11,644 nt of DNA from Deinococcus budaensis (GTDB taxonomy: Bacteria > Deinococcota > Deinococci > Deinococcales > Deinococcaceae), in assembly GCF_014201885.1 (NCBI RefSeq), contig NZ_JACHFN010000025.1, positions 1 through 11,644 on the forward strand, read 5' to 3'. The notes below the pieces were generated by a model. That model searched no databases and was not told the DNA's origin. It worked only from the letters and a program-made list of their open reading frames with translations. Both the position numbers and the translations under genes were made by a program. Of this stretch, positions 6,280 through 11,580 are shown in pieces. Each line of letters starts with the position of its first letter. Within the stretch, counting starts at the first letter, position 1.

Positions 6280-6285
6280 TATGCT
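6280..6285 (+). promoter_or_regulatory. Candidate leaderless -10 (TATGCT) of the restriction endonuclease gene
   Basis: TATGCT ends 5 nt before the GTG start at 6291. It would give the endonuclease its own promoter, separate from the methyltransferase, which matters for the order of expression. No convincing -35 is seen. Confidence 0.45.
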
Positions 6286-6290
6286 CGGGC

Positions 6291-7037
6291 GTGTTTGAAA
6301 CCTTCCCCATTCCGGCCAGTATTGAGCGCGATCTCCTGACCTTCTTTCAGAAGCAGGAGGCCTTTCCGCTCGCGGCGGTCAAGTCGCGCCCCAAGAAAGG
6401 GACGGACGAGGCGAGGTACAAGGCGGAACTCTCGAAGCACTACGGCGTCTACGTCCTGTACTACACGGGAGAAAGCGCCCTCTACCGCGCCATTTCCGAG
6501 CGCAACCGGGAAGAGCTGATCAAGCCTATTTACGTCGGCAAGGCTGTCAGCCCCGGCAGCAGGACGGGCGGGCAACAGGACACACCCGCACAGGAGGAGG
6601 GCGAGATAGGCAAGGAGGAAGTCAGCCTCGCTGCTGCTCAGGCCGCCCTCGATGCCGACGCGCCCGCCTCACCCTCGAACAATCTCTTCAAACGGCTCAA
6701 CGAACACGCGGGCAACATCCGCAAAGCCTCCACGACCCTCCAGGTCGAGGACTTCCAGGTGCGGGTCATTCCAATGGCCGACGCCCTGGTGCAGTGGGCG
6801 GAGGCCACCATGATCAAGCGTCTCAAGCCCATCTGGAATGCCGAGATTTCGGGGTTCGGCAACCATAATCCCGGCAAAGGTCGGTATGAACAGGCCCGCT
6901 CCATCTGGGACCAGCTCCACCCCGGCCGAGCCTGGGCCGAGCGCATGGCAAATCTGGCTACCTATGACGAGGCCCGGCTACGCGAAGTGATCGGACGTTC
7001 CCTGACTGTTGATCTGCGACCCCCAGAGGGGAAGTAA
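6291..7037 (+). CDS. Eco29kI-family GIY-YIG Type II restriction endonuclease
   Basis: 248 residues. The GIY-YIG core is G52-V-Y54 and I80-Y81-V-G83. The other catalytic residues match the Eco29kI pattern as I recall it: R135 and H139 (KRLNEH), E171 (QWAEATMI) and N183 (PIWNAEI), followed by the family hallmark GFGNHNPGKGRY (188-199) and the LHPGRAWAE segment (209-217). Spacings Y-Y 27, R-H 4 and E-N 12 agree with Eco29kI. Between Y81 and R135 there is an acidic, Ala-rich segment (about 88-128) some 26 residues longer than in Eco29kI. Eco29kI and its relatives cut CCGCGG, so this is the expected target, not proven. GTG start with a leaderless -10; a 42-bp gap follows the methyltransferase. Confidence 0.93.
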   Translation: MFETFPIPASIERDLLTFFQKQEAFPLAAVKSRPKKGTDEARYKAELSKHYGVYVLYYTGESALYRAISERNREELIKPIYVGKAVSPGSRTGGQQDTPAQEEGEIGKEEVSLAAAQAALDADAPASPSNNLFKRLNEHAGNIRKASTTLQVEDFQVRVIPMADALVQWAEATMIKRLKPIWNAEISGFGNHNPGKGRYEQARSIWDQLHPGRAWAERMANLATYDEARLREVIGRSLTVDLRPPEGK

Positions 7038-7076
7038 CGTCGAACCAACGCCCAGCCGGGCCTACCTCATCAGGGG

Positions 7077-7099
7077 GAGGAGGTCGCTCCTCTTAGCGT
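7077..7099 (+). terminator. Weak terminator candidate after the endonuclease gene
   Basis: GAGGA (7077-7081) pairs with TCCTC (7088-7092) around a GGTCGC loop, followed by a poor T-rich run. It lies 40 bases after the endonuclease stop codon. The stem is short and the tail weak. Confidence 0.3.
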
Positions 7100-7133
7100 T
7101 TAGAAGCTCGCACTTATGGCGCCGCGCATAACC

Positions 7134-7162
7134 TTGACTTGGTGTGTATTCGACGCTATGTT
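7134..7162 (+). promoter_or_regulatory. Sigma-70-type promoter (TTGACT-N17-TATGTT)
   Basis: TTGACT (7134-7139), a 17-bp spacer and TATGTT (7157-7162) form the best -35/-10 pair in the window. Transcription would start about 7169, directly before a hairpin with a T-run (7172-7195), so only a very short RNA is expected unless there is readthrough. No plus-strand gene follows; the next gene is on the minus strand. Confidence 0.55.
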
Positions 7163-7171
7163 AGAGAAATC

Positions 7172-7195
7172 AAGGCGGCCTCCGGGTCGCCTTTT
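7172..7195 (+). terminator. Terminator-like hairpin directly after the 7134 promoter
   Basis: AAGGCG (7172-7177) pairs with CGCCTT (7188-7193) across a 10-nt loop, with T4 at 7192-7195. Its position about 30 nt from the predicted transcript start suggests early termination. Confidence 0.5.
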
Positions 7196-7211
7196 CCGTT
7201 GTGCTGGCACC

Positions 7212-7256
7212 ATCAACAGGGAGGGGGGAGGTCGGCCTGTCCCCCTCCCTGTTGAT
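7212..7256. repeat. 16-bp perfect inverted repeat (ATCAACAGGGAGGGGG)
   Basis: ATCAACAGGGAGGGGG at 7212-7227 is perfectly inverted at 7241-7256 with a 13-nt spacer. It starts 9 bases downstream of the stop codon of the minus-strand 158-aa gene. No T-run follows on either strand, so it is not a standard terminator. The arm at 7241-7256 recurs at 7752-7767 (15/16) in the leader of the same gene. Confidence 0.75.
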
Positions 7257-7265
7257 CTGCGGACC

Positions 7266-7742
7266 TCAGTTCAGTTCGTCCTCCTTGGCCCTGGGGTATT
7301 CCGAGGCGGTGATGGTGACCCACTTTCCGATCCAGGGGTCGTCCGGGTTTTCCTGCTTTCGGCGCTCGATCCACCGCTCCAGCATTTCTATCCGGGCCTC
7401 CTTGGACAGTGCGGGGCGGCCGGGCACCCCCATTGAACCCGAGTCTGCGTCCGTCACCAGCTCCTCGGTCACAGAAGGAGCAGGCGCTGGGGGTGGCTCG
7501 GGCACTTCTACTTCCGGGCCGTCCGGTCCCTCTGGGAAGCGGCGACGGTTGTAGAGCCGGTGTAGGCCCTCGCGGACTTCCTCTAGGGTCAGCTCGCCGT
7601 CGGCATAGCGTTTGAAGAGGGGCAGGCCAGCCGGGGAGATGGGGTGCGCCGACCGTTGTCTCTGGCTGATCTGCTCCCAGCGCCGGGTGCGTTCGGCCTG
7701 CCATTCGGCGGGTGTCAAGGGTGTGCCGTCCGGGTGCTTCAT
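7266..7742 (-). CDS. Hypothetical protein, 158 aa, second gene of the RHH operon
   Basis: Not recognised. Residues 1-70 are charged and helical, with [23 protein letters not shown] (about 43-65) as the most distinctive segment. A Pro-rich linker follows (about 78-93). Residues 105-158 are again charged, with an [15 protein letters not shown] helix and a short strand (WVTITASEY). It is hydrophilic, with no signal peptide or membrane segment. It lies 70 bp downstream of the ribbon-helix-helix gene on the same strand, and the two are probably one operon. A purine-rich GGGAGGGAGAG lies 7 nt before the ATG. That Shine-Dalgarno overlaps the repeat whose exact complement is in the 3' flank. A role in plasmid maintenance or mobilisation is a guess. 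Confidence 0.65.
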   Translation of the reverse strand: MKHPDGTPLTPAEWQAERTRRWEQISQRQRSAHPISPAGLPLFKRYADGELTLEEVREGLHRLYNRRRFPEGPDGPEVEVPEPPPAPAPSVTEELVTDADSGSMGVPGRPALSKEARIEMLERWIERRKQENPDDPWIGKWVTITASEYPRAKEDELN

Positions 7743-7751
7743 AGGGTGTCT

Positions 7752-7767
7752 CTCCCTCCCTGTTGAT
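7752..7767. repeat. Third copy of the 16-bp repeat, in the 158-aa gene leader
   Basis: It matches 7241-7256 at 15 of 16 bases in direct orientation and 7212-7227 in inverted orientation. On the minus strand it reads ATCAACAGGGAGGGAG and contains the Shine-Dalgarno of the 158-aa gene. Confidence 0.7.
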
Positions 7768-7812
7768 GCCCGCGTTTCTCCTGGTTAGCCCCAGACTTGT
7801 GAGCAGCCGTGT

Positions 7813-8307
7813 TCAGCCCTCGGCCTGGTCGTTCTCTGCTGGGTCGCTCACCCGTTCTTCCTTGCGACCTCGCACGTCTGCCGAGTCGGCCATCATCTGC
7901 TTCCACTCCTGCAACCCTTCGAGGTGTTTACGGCTGGCTTCCCAGGCCATCTTCCACTGCGTCTCCTCGATGGTCTTGATCTTCTCGTAGGACATGGGGG
8001 TCTCGTAGTACATCGCCGCCTCCACCATCCGCCGCGCTGTTCCCGCCTCCAAATAGGTCCGTATCTGGAGGTCCAAGGTCCGCTCCAAGAACAGGCTCAG
8101 CTCCTGGCGGACCACCTGGCGAACGGTGGGCATCACCAGCGCCTCTCCCTCCTCTTTCGCCTCGGCTTCGGCGGCGTATTCGAGGAGCGCACCGCCCAGC
8201 TCCGTGAGCGGCATTCCGGCCTTCCTCGCCTTCATCGTCAGGAAGTCCGCCACTTCCCGACTCACACGAACCTGGAGCCGAACTGTGCCCTTTCCTGGTC
8301 GTCCCAT
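7813..8307 (-). CDS. Ribbon-helix-helix DNA-binding protein with long helical tail
   Basis: 164 residues. Residues about 8-46 fit the ribbon-helix-helix pattern: a basic strand (TVRLQVRVS), helix (REVADFLTMKARKAG), turn, and second helix (LTELGGALLEYA), as in MobC, NikA and CopG-type proteins. The remainder is charged and helical (Glu/Lys/Arg-rich), likely coiled. RHH proteins on small plasmids act as copy-number or partition repressors or as oriT-binding relaxosome accessories. No relaxase is present, so the role is open. GGGGAGG five bases before ATG 8307 is a strong Shine-Dalgarno, unlike the leaderless genes elsewhere. The leader upstream contains a long inverted repeat (8376-8432), a candidate binding site. 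Confidence 0.75.
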   Translation of the reverse strand: MGRPGKGTVRLQVRVSREVADFLTMKARKAGMPLTELGGALLEYAAEAEAKEEGEALVMPTVRQVVRQELSLFLERTLDLQIRTYLEAGTARRMVEAAMYYETPMSYEKIKTIEETQWKMAWEASRKHLEGLQEWKQMMADSADVRGRKEERVSDPAENDQAEG

Positions 8308-8375
8308 CCGTGCCTCCCCGCTCCTGAAGCTGGACCCTTTCGGGTGCCTTGTCTCGTCGCTTCCACCACGCCCGA

Positions 8376-8432
8376 AGTAAGCGTTTTAGGAGGCTTTCGC
8401 AGTGCTTCTTCCACACCTTAAAACGGCTTACT
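8376..8432. repeat. Long imperfect inverted repeat in the RHH gene leader
   Basis: AGTAAGCGTTTTAGG (8376-8390) is inverted at 8416-8432 with only two single-base bulges, and a 25-nt spacer between. It lies 69-125 bp upstream of the RHH start. A TATTCT hexamer on the minus strand (8440-8445) would place this hairpin at the 5' end of the RHH mRNA; alternatively it is a DNA site for the RHH protein. Confidence 0.6.
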
Positions 8433-8458
8433 CTGAAACAGAATAGCGTAATGAGGTT

Positions 8459-8484
8459 AAAGCCGCGCCAAGACGCGACTTTTT
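8459..8484 (+). terminator. Terminator-like hairpin with T5 tail
   Basis: AAAGCCGCG (8459-8467) and CGCGACTTT (8474-8482) form a 9-bp stem with one mismatch and a 6-nt loop, running into T5 (8480-8484). The 12-mer CTTTTTCATTTC that follows (8479-8490) is identical to the tail of the terminator at 157-168. No plus-strand gene ends here, so a small RNA or protection of the downstream gene from readthrough is possible. Confidence 0.5.
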
Positions 8485-8787
8485 CATTTCAGATTCATAC
8501 TCTTATCCTGCCTTACACCACACGTCACCCCAAACGACCATCTCCCATCACTTTTTTTCCGCCGCTGGAGCGTTCGCGCCTCGGGCCTTTCTGCTGGTCA
8601 GAACGTCCGCCGATTTCGGCGCCCTTGCTCTGCCCACCGGCTGACTTCGCGGGTCTTCAGCGCCACGTCCACCGCAGTCCGGGAGGGGTCGCCTGGTGCC
8701 CTCCCAGGCGGGCCGTCACGGGCGAGGATGGACCCCGGTTCAGCTTCACCGCCGCCTCCCTGGATCGTGCCCCACAACGTCGCGGGG

Positions 8788-8793
8788 GATACT
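8788..8793 (+). promoter_or_regulatory. Possible leaderless -10 (GATACT) of the OB-like gene
   Basis: GATACT ends 6 nt before ATG 8800, the same spacing as the other leaderless genes, but the first base departs from TANNNT. Confidence 0.3.
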
Positions 8794-8799
8794 GACGCC

Positions 8800-9438
8800 A
8801 TGACCGACCTTCCCCCGGATTCCTCCTCGTCCCCCGCTGCCGGGAAGCGCAAGAAGAAGCCCTTTATGGTCCCCTTCCATGCCCTGCTCAAACTGCGCTC
8901 CCCGCTGCGGGTGGTGGCGTCCGGCGTGGAGGTTCTGGTTGGCACGACCCCGACGGTCGTCAGGGTCACCGATCAGGTCCGCGAGAGGTTGCAGGCACAG
9001 TCGCCGGAGCCGGAGCAGATGTACGCCCTTCAGTTCTGGTTCCGCACCCCGGAGGGCTACGTCGAGGACCTGCAACTCGCCCATTTCCACCCGCCCAAAG
9101 AGGCCAAAGCCAAACCTGGGCAGGTCCTCAAGCCGCTGTTTGAGATCGGTGCTCGTCTGAAGGAAGTGAACCGGGAAGAGGGCTTCGTGGTGGTCGAGGT
9201 GGAACCCAACGACACGGGCCTGCTGCGTGAGTCCTTCGATGTGCAGGTCTGGGCGGCCTTGGAACTCCTTGAAAAGCTCCCCCGGCCGGGGCGGACCCTG
9301 CTGGTTTACGGCGAGTACCGGCCCCAGAGTGGCCGCCTGGTTGCCACCCGCTTCACGCCTCTGCACGTCGGCAAGCCCAAGGCCAAGCCCACGCCCCCGG
9401 CTGAGATTCCTTTCGAGAGTCCATCCTCACAACACTGA
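8800..9438 (+). CDS. Hypothetical protein, 212 aa, possible OB-like nucleic-acid-binding domain
   Basis: Not recognised as a named family. A Ser/Pro-rich start leads to a basic patch (GKRKKKPF, about 15-22), then a beta-rich body. Residues about 117-188 read like an OB-fold: EEGFVVVEVEPN strand pair, an amphipathic helix (WAALELLEKL), then TLLVYGEYRPQSGRLVATRF. The acidic/Pro-rich tail (about 190-212) recalls single-strand-binding proteins in layout only. There is no signal peptide or membrane segment. The open frame extends to 8728, but ATG 8800 has the leaderless-like hexamer and starts a composition typical of coding DNA. A replication or repair accessory role is a guess from the fold impression. 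Confidence 0.6.
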   Translation: MTDLPPDSSSSPAAGKRKKKPFMVPFHALLKLRSPLRVVASGVEVLVGTTPTVVRVTDQVRERLQAQSPEPEQMYALQFWFRTPEGYVEDLQLAHFHPPKEAKAKPGQVLKPLFEIGARLKEVNREEGFVVVEVEPNDTGLLRESFDVQVWAALELLEKLPRPGRTLLVYGEYRPQSGRLVATRFTPLHVGKPKAKPTPPAEIPFESPSSQH

Positions 9439-9456
9439 GCGACACGAGGCGAGGAC

Positions 9457-9485
9457 GAGGGGGCAAGCGCTGTGGCTGCCCCCTC
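9457..9485. terminator. Bidirectional terminator hairpin between convergent genes
   Basis: GAGGGGGCA (9457-9465) pairs perfectly with TGCCCCCTC (9477-9485) across an 11-nt loop. It lies between the plus-strand gene ending at 9438 and the minus-strand gene ending at 9490. The T-tail is weak (CTGTTCATT on the plus strand), but position and stem strength suit shared termination. Confidence 0.55.
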
Positions 9486-9489
9486 CTGT

Positions 9490-9732
9490 TCATTCCTCCC
9501 AGCGCCGCTCCCGGGGGCGGTCCCGGTACTTCTCCGCTCGGCACAGCCCGCAGGAGCAGACCGTGTTGTTTTTGCTGGCTTGTCCACGGGCCTTGTACAC
9601 CCAGCCCCAGGTGGGGTTGAGAGGCCGTTCCCCGACGTAGGCGTAGCGGAGACGGCGACAGATGATGCGCTGGCGGTGATGGCGGACGGTGGCGCGCGAG
9701 TGACGTTTCTGAATGTTCTCACCCCGCGTCAC
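9490..9732 (-). CDS. Small basic CxCxxC protein
   Basis: 80 residues from a GTG start. A basic N-terminus (KRHSRATVRHHRQRIICRRLRY) is followed by a short linker and a C-terminal C-S-C-G-L-C motif (residues 59-64), then a basic ending (RAEKYRDRPRERRWEE). It resembles a widespread group of small uncharacterised bacterial proteins with a KxxRRxxR head and a CxCxMCGNPRR-like tail, here with CRAEKYR in place of the usual residues. That resemblance is from memory. The cysteine cluster may bind zinc. No leaderless hexamer or Shine-Dalgarno precedes the GTG; a 24-codon open frame ends 17 nt upstream and might provide translational coupling. Confidence 0.6.
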   Translation of the reverse strand: MTRGENIQKRHSRATVRHHRQRIICRRLRYAYVGERPLNPTWGWVYKARGQASKNNTVCSCGLCRAEKYRDRPRERRWEE

Positions 9733-9749
9733 GGGGCGAATTGGGCTGG

Positions 9750-9824
9750 TCAGACCCCCTGAGGGGCACTTCCGGCTGCCAGCCCGCGACGCGGGGAGCG
9801 CCGCTCGGTCAGGACATAGGCCAT
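9750..9824 (-). CDS. Possible 24-aa leader peptide upstream of the CxCxxC gene
   Basis: ATG (9822-9824) opens a 24-codon frame beginning MAYVLTERRSPRR and ending in TGA at 9750-9752. TATCCT (9831-9836, minus strand) ends 6 nt before the ATG, exactly as at the leaderless genes elsewhere. The last codons lie in a CCCCTCAGGGG hairpin (9756-9766). The CxCxxC gene starts 17 nt later. This could be a leader peptide or simply chance; there is no homology evidence. Confidence 0.3.
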   Translation of the reverse strand: MAYVLTERRSPRRGLAAGSAPQGV

Positions 9825-9861
9825 GCCCTCAGGATACGCCGGACCTCCGAGCGGACCCCTG

Positions 9862-11091
9862 CTATGCAGGCCGCAGCCGGGCCGCCAGGACCGCCCCCGG
9901 CTTCCGCCACGGGGCGACCTCGGCCAGGTCCACGGCCAGCCGCTCAAGCTGCAGCGCTAGCAGCCGGAGGCCGGGTCGCTGCTCGTTTTCCTCGGTCAGT
10001 GCGGCGTAAATCGAGGCGCAATGCTGCCGGAACCGCCCTGGCTCGTTCAAGGTATGCGCGATCTCGGCGGCCAGCGCAGACACGGCCCGGTGACGCTGGC
10101 GGGGGTGCATCCCGATCAAGGCCGGGAGCTGAGCGGCGACAGCCTGCAAACCCGCGCCCAGCCGCATGTCAGAACCTCCCTCAACGGGGGTTTTTGCCAT
10201 GCTGGGGACAGCGGCCCATTGTTTTGCGAGGGCCACGAGTCGCCCTATTTGCCCTTCATGGCTTAATGGTTCTGACATCACGTCCTGCACGGCTCGGAAG
10301 GCTCCCTGCTCCCCGTGGTAGTCCTCCGCAAAGCCTGGCCGCCAATCATGGCGGAAGTCCCACCAGCGCAGACGCGGGCGCACCGCCTCCGGGCGCAGCT
10401 TCACGGCCCAGAGGGTGCCGCTGTACCGCCGCAGCTTGCCCACCTGCGCCACATGACCGCGCGCGTCGAGCAGACCCGCTTCCCGCAGCTCGGCGGTCAG
10501 CCGGTACAAGTGACGCTCGGAGTACCCCAGGACGGCGGCCACGATCACGGCGGGCAGGAAATAGACCATATGCGACGGCAGGACCGCGTGCCCTTGCGAA
10601 GTCACACGCTCGGCGGCCCTCGCATGGGCGAACTCCCATAGAGCCAGAGCGCCCCGGCTCAAGGTGCGGCCTGCCAGCACTTCCCCGGCGCTAGGGAGTG
10701 CTGGTAGCACGCGGGGCGAGATAGGCCCGCGCGGCTCACAGGAAGGCCAGAAAGGGGCCTCCAGCTCCGGCGACGGCTCAGAAGTCTGGACGGGCTGCTC
10801 ACTGTTCAGCTTGGACAGTGACGCGGAAGCCAACTGGCAGGCTTCACCAGTTGTGGAAGCGCTCGCACCGCCGAACAGGTCAAGGCGGGAGCGGGCGATC
10901 AGGGCCGCCAGGCGGCCACGGGTGGGGGATTGTAGGTTCAAGTCTGTACACGCCTCCCCCGGAGCGCATACACTGAGCTTGTTCAGGGCTGGGGCGTGTA
11001 TGCGTCCCGGTTTTCTTTTGGCTGACCTTACACCGCCGCACCCTACGGGCGCAAGAACCCGCGCTAGCACGTCTGATTTCGCCACAGTCAT
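9862..11091 (-). CDS. Putative plasmid replication protein with winged-helix domain
   Basis: 409 residues and the largest gene of the backbone; no canonical Rep motif is recognised. Residues 1-135 are low-complexity and poorly conserved in look. Residues about 140-235 read as a winged helix (LPAVIVAAVLGYSERHLYRLTAELREAGLLDARG, then the RYSGTLWAVKL strand), followed by the aromatic patch RWWDFRHDWRPGF (242-254). The rest is helical. A DNA-binding protein of this size on a plasmid with no other Rep candidate is most likely the initiator; this is inference. The ATG start is uncertain: no TANNNT precedes it (GACGTT at 5 nt), and the inverted repeats at 10946-11004 lie inside the first 50 codons, so translation might start further in. 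Confidence 0.55.
   Translation of the reverse strand: MTVAKSDVLARVLAPVGCGGVRSAKRKPGRIHAPALNKLSVCAPGEACTDLNLQSPTRGRLAALIARSRLDLFGGASASTTGEACQLASASLSKLNSEQPVQTSEPSPELEAPFWPSCEPRGPISPRVLPALPSAGEVLAGRTLSRGALALWEFAHARAAERVTSQGHAVLPSHMVYFLPAVIVAAVLGYSERHLYRLTAELREAGLLDARGHVAQVGKLRRYSGTLWAVKLRPEAVRPRLRWWDFRHDWRPGFAEDYHGEQGAFRAVQDVMSEPLSHEGQIGRLVALAKQWAAVPSMAKTPVEGGSDMRLGAGLQAVAAQLPALIGMHPRQRHRAVSALAAEIAHTLNEPGRFRQHCASIYAALTEENEQRPGLRLLALQLERLAVDLAEVAPWRKPGAVLAARLRPA
10946..11004. repeat. Cluster of GTGTA-type inverted repeats in the 5' part of the rep-like gene
   Basis: CGCATACAC (10965-10973) and GTGTATGCG (10996-11004) are a perfect 9-bp inverted repeat with centres 31 bp apart, about three helical turns. 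A related half-site, TACACGCC-T-CCCC (10947-10959), mirrors GGGGCGTGTA (10991-11000). TACAAT, a good -10 on the minus strand, lies just beyond (10929-10934). Together they resemble an operator or initiator-binding region. Confidence 0.5.
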
Positions 11092-11102
11092 CCCGGAACG
11101 TC

Positions 11103-11122
11103 AAAAGCGCCCTATGGGGCGC
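11103..11122 (-). terminator. Terminator after the membrane-protein gene
   Basis: On the minus strand GCGCCC-CATA-GGGCGC (11107-11122) is followed directly by TTTT (11103-11106). It lies 30 bases after the membrane-protein stop codon and 12 bases before the rep-like ATG, separating the two transcripts. Confidence 0.6.
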
Positions 11123-11151
11123 GGAGACACACCCTGGCGGGGTGCAGGCGA

Positions 11152-11580
11152 TCACCGGCTCATCCTCTCGAATAACCGGAACAAGCCGCCACCCACGATT
11201 GGGCCGCCAATAGCGGTGAAAGCAGCCGCCTCAGCCTGCCCGTTTATTGCCAGCAGGTACGCAACCCACAGGAACACCAATGTGACAATGGTGGCGAGAA
11301 TGCCGAAGGTCAGCTTCAGGTGAATCTCGGTCATGCCTGAAGCCTGAGAAGCGGCGCGGGGTGACTTTCGGGGGGTCTTTCGGGTCATGTCTCCAGCCTG
11401 CGAGACGGGGTGACACCCGGCACATGCGGTCGAGGGGCCAAGCACACGCTGTTTTTCAGCAATCCGTGTCATGGCTTCAGGTTGAGCATCGGCGCGGGGT
11501 GAACTTTGGGGGTCAACATCGGTCATGCCTGAAGGTTGAGGAGCGGGGCGGGGGGTCGGGGTCGTCTCGGGGTTGGTCAT
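11152..11580 (-). CDS. Small membrane protein with repeated 18-residue N-terminal units
   Basis: 142 residues, not recognised. The N-terminal 82 residues are polar and Pro/Ser-rich and built from units that each begin Met-Thr (M1, M19, M37, M65, M83). The spacings are 18, 18, 28 and 18, with recurring S-P-R-A and Q-x-S-G positions. Two hydrophobic segments follow, about 90-112 (LTFGILATIVTLVFLWVAYLL) and 116-135 (Gly/Ala-rich), then a basic end (FRLFERMSR), so it should be an inner-membrane protein. A strong GGAGG lies 4 nt before ATG 11580. The gene spans the contig join, and its first 31 bases reappear at 1-31. The longer third unit contains CAGCH, a possible chance match to a heme-binding CxxCH. 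A holin-like or surface role is conceivable but unsupported. Confidence 0.65.
   Translation of the reverse strand: MTNPETTPTPRPAPQPSGMTDVDPQSSPRADAQPEAMTRIAEKQRVLGPSTACAGCHPVSQAGDMTRKTPRKSPRAASQASGMTEIHLKLTFGILATIVTLVFLWVAYLLAINGQAEAAAFTAIGGPIVGGGLFRLFERMSR

Larger units (their letters stand above)
8308..8799. other. Divergent non-coding region between the RHH operon and the OB-like gene
   Basis: Nearly 500 bases without a convincing gene. It is partly AT-richer than the backbone (about 8400-8560, including T7 at 8552-8558). It contains a long imperfect inverted repeat (8376-8432), a hairpin with T5 tail (8459-8484), and a 7-bp stem-loop without T-run (CGCCTGG 8690-8696 / CCAGGCG 8704-8710). 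Open frames crossing it on either strand (for example 8349-8795) show no protein-like features. It is a candidate for an origin, transfer site or regulatory RNA. Confidence 0.55.

Noticed and set aside
7038..7265. A tRNA or other structured RNA gene after the endonuclease
   Set aside because: No cloverleaf or T-arm consensus could be drawn; only short hairpins and one promoter are supported.
7212..7767. Three 16-mer copies read as a CRISPR array or insertion-sequence ends
   Set aside because: Too few copies, mixed orientation, spacers unequal and one containing a gene; no transposase or Cas gene is nearby.
8349..8795. 148-codon plus-strand frame in the divergent spacer
   Set aside because: It crosses the inverted repeat and the T5 hairpin and has an erratic composition with no protein features.
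9741..10694. 317-codon plus-strand frame opposite the rep-like gene
   Set aside because: The translation is a low-complexity Pro/Arg/Ala run typical of antisense GC-rich DNA, with no start signals.
11401..11427. CAGCH in the membrane protein as a cytochrome c heme site
   Set aside because: A single motif in a low-complexity repeat unit with no signal peptide before it; chance is more likely.
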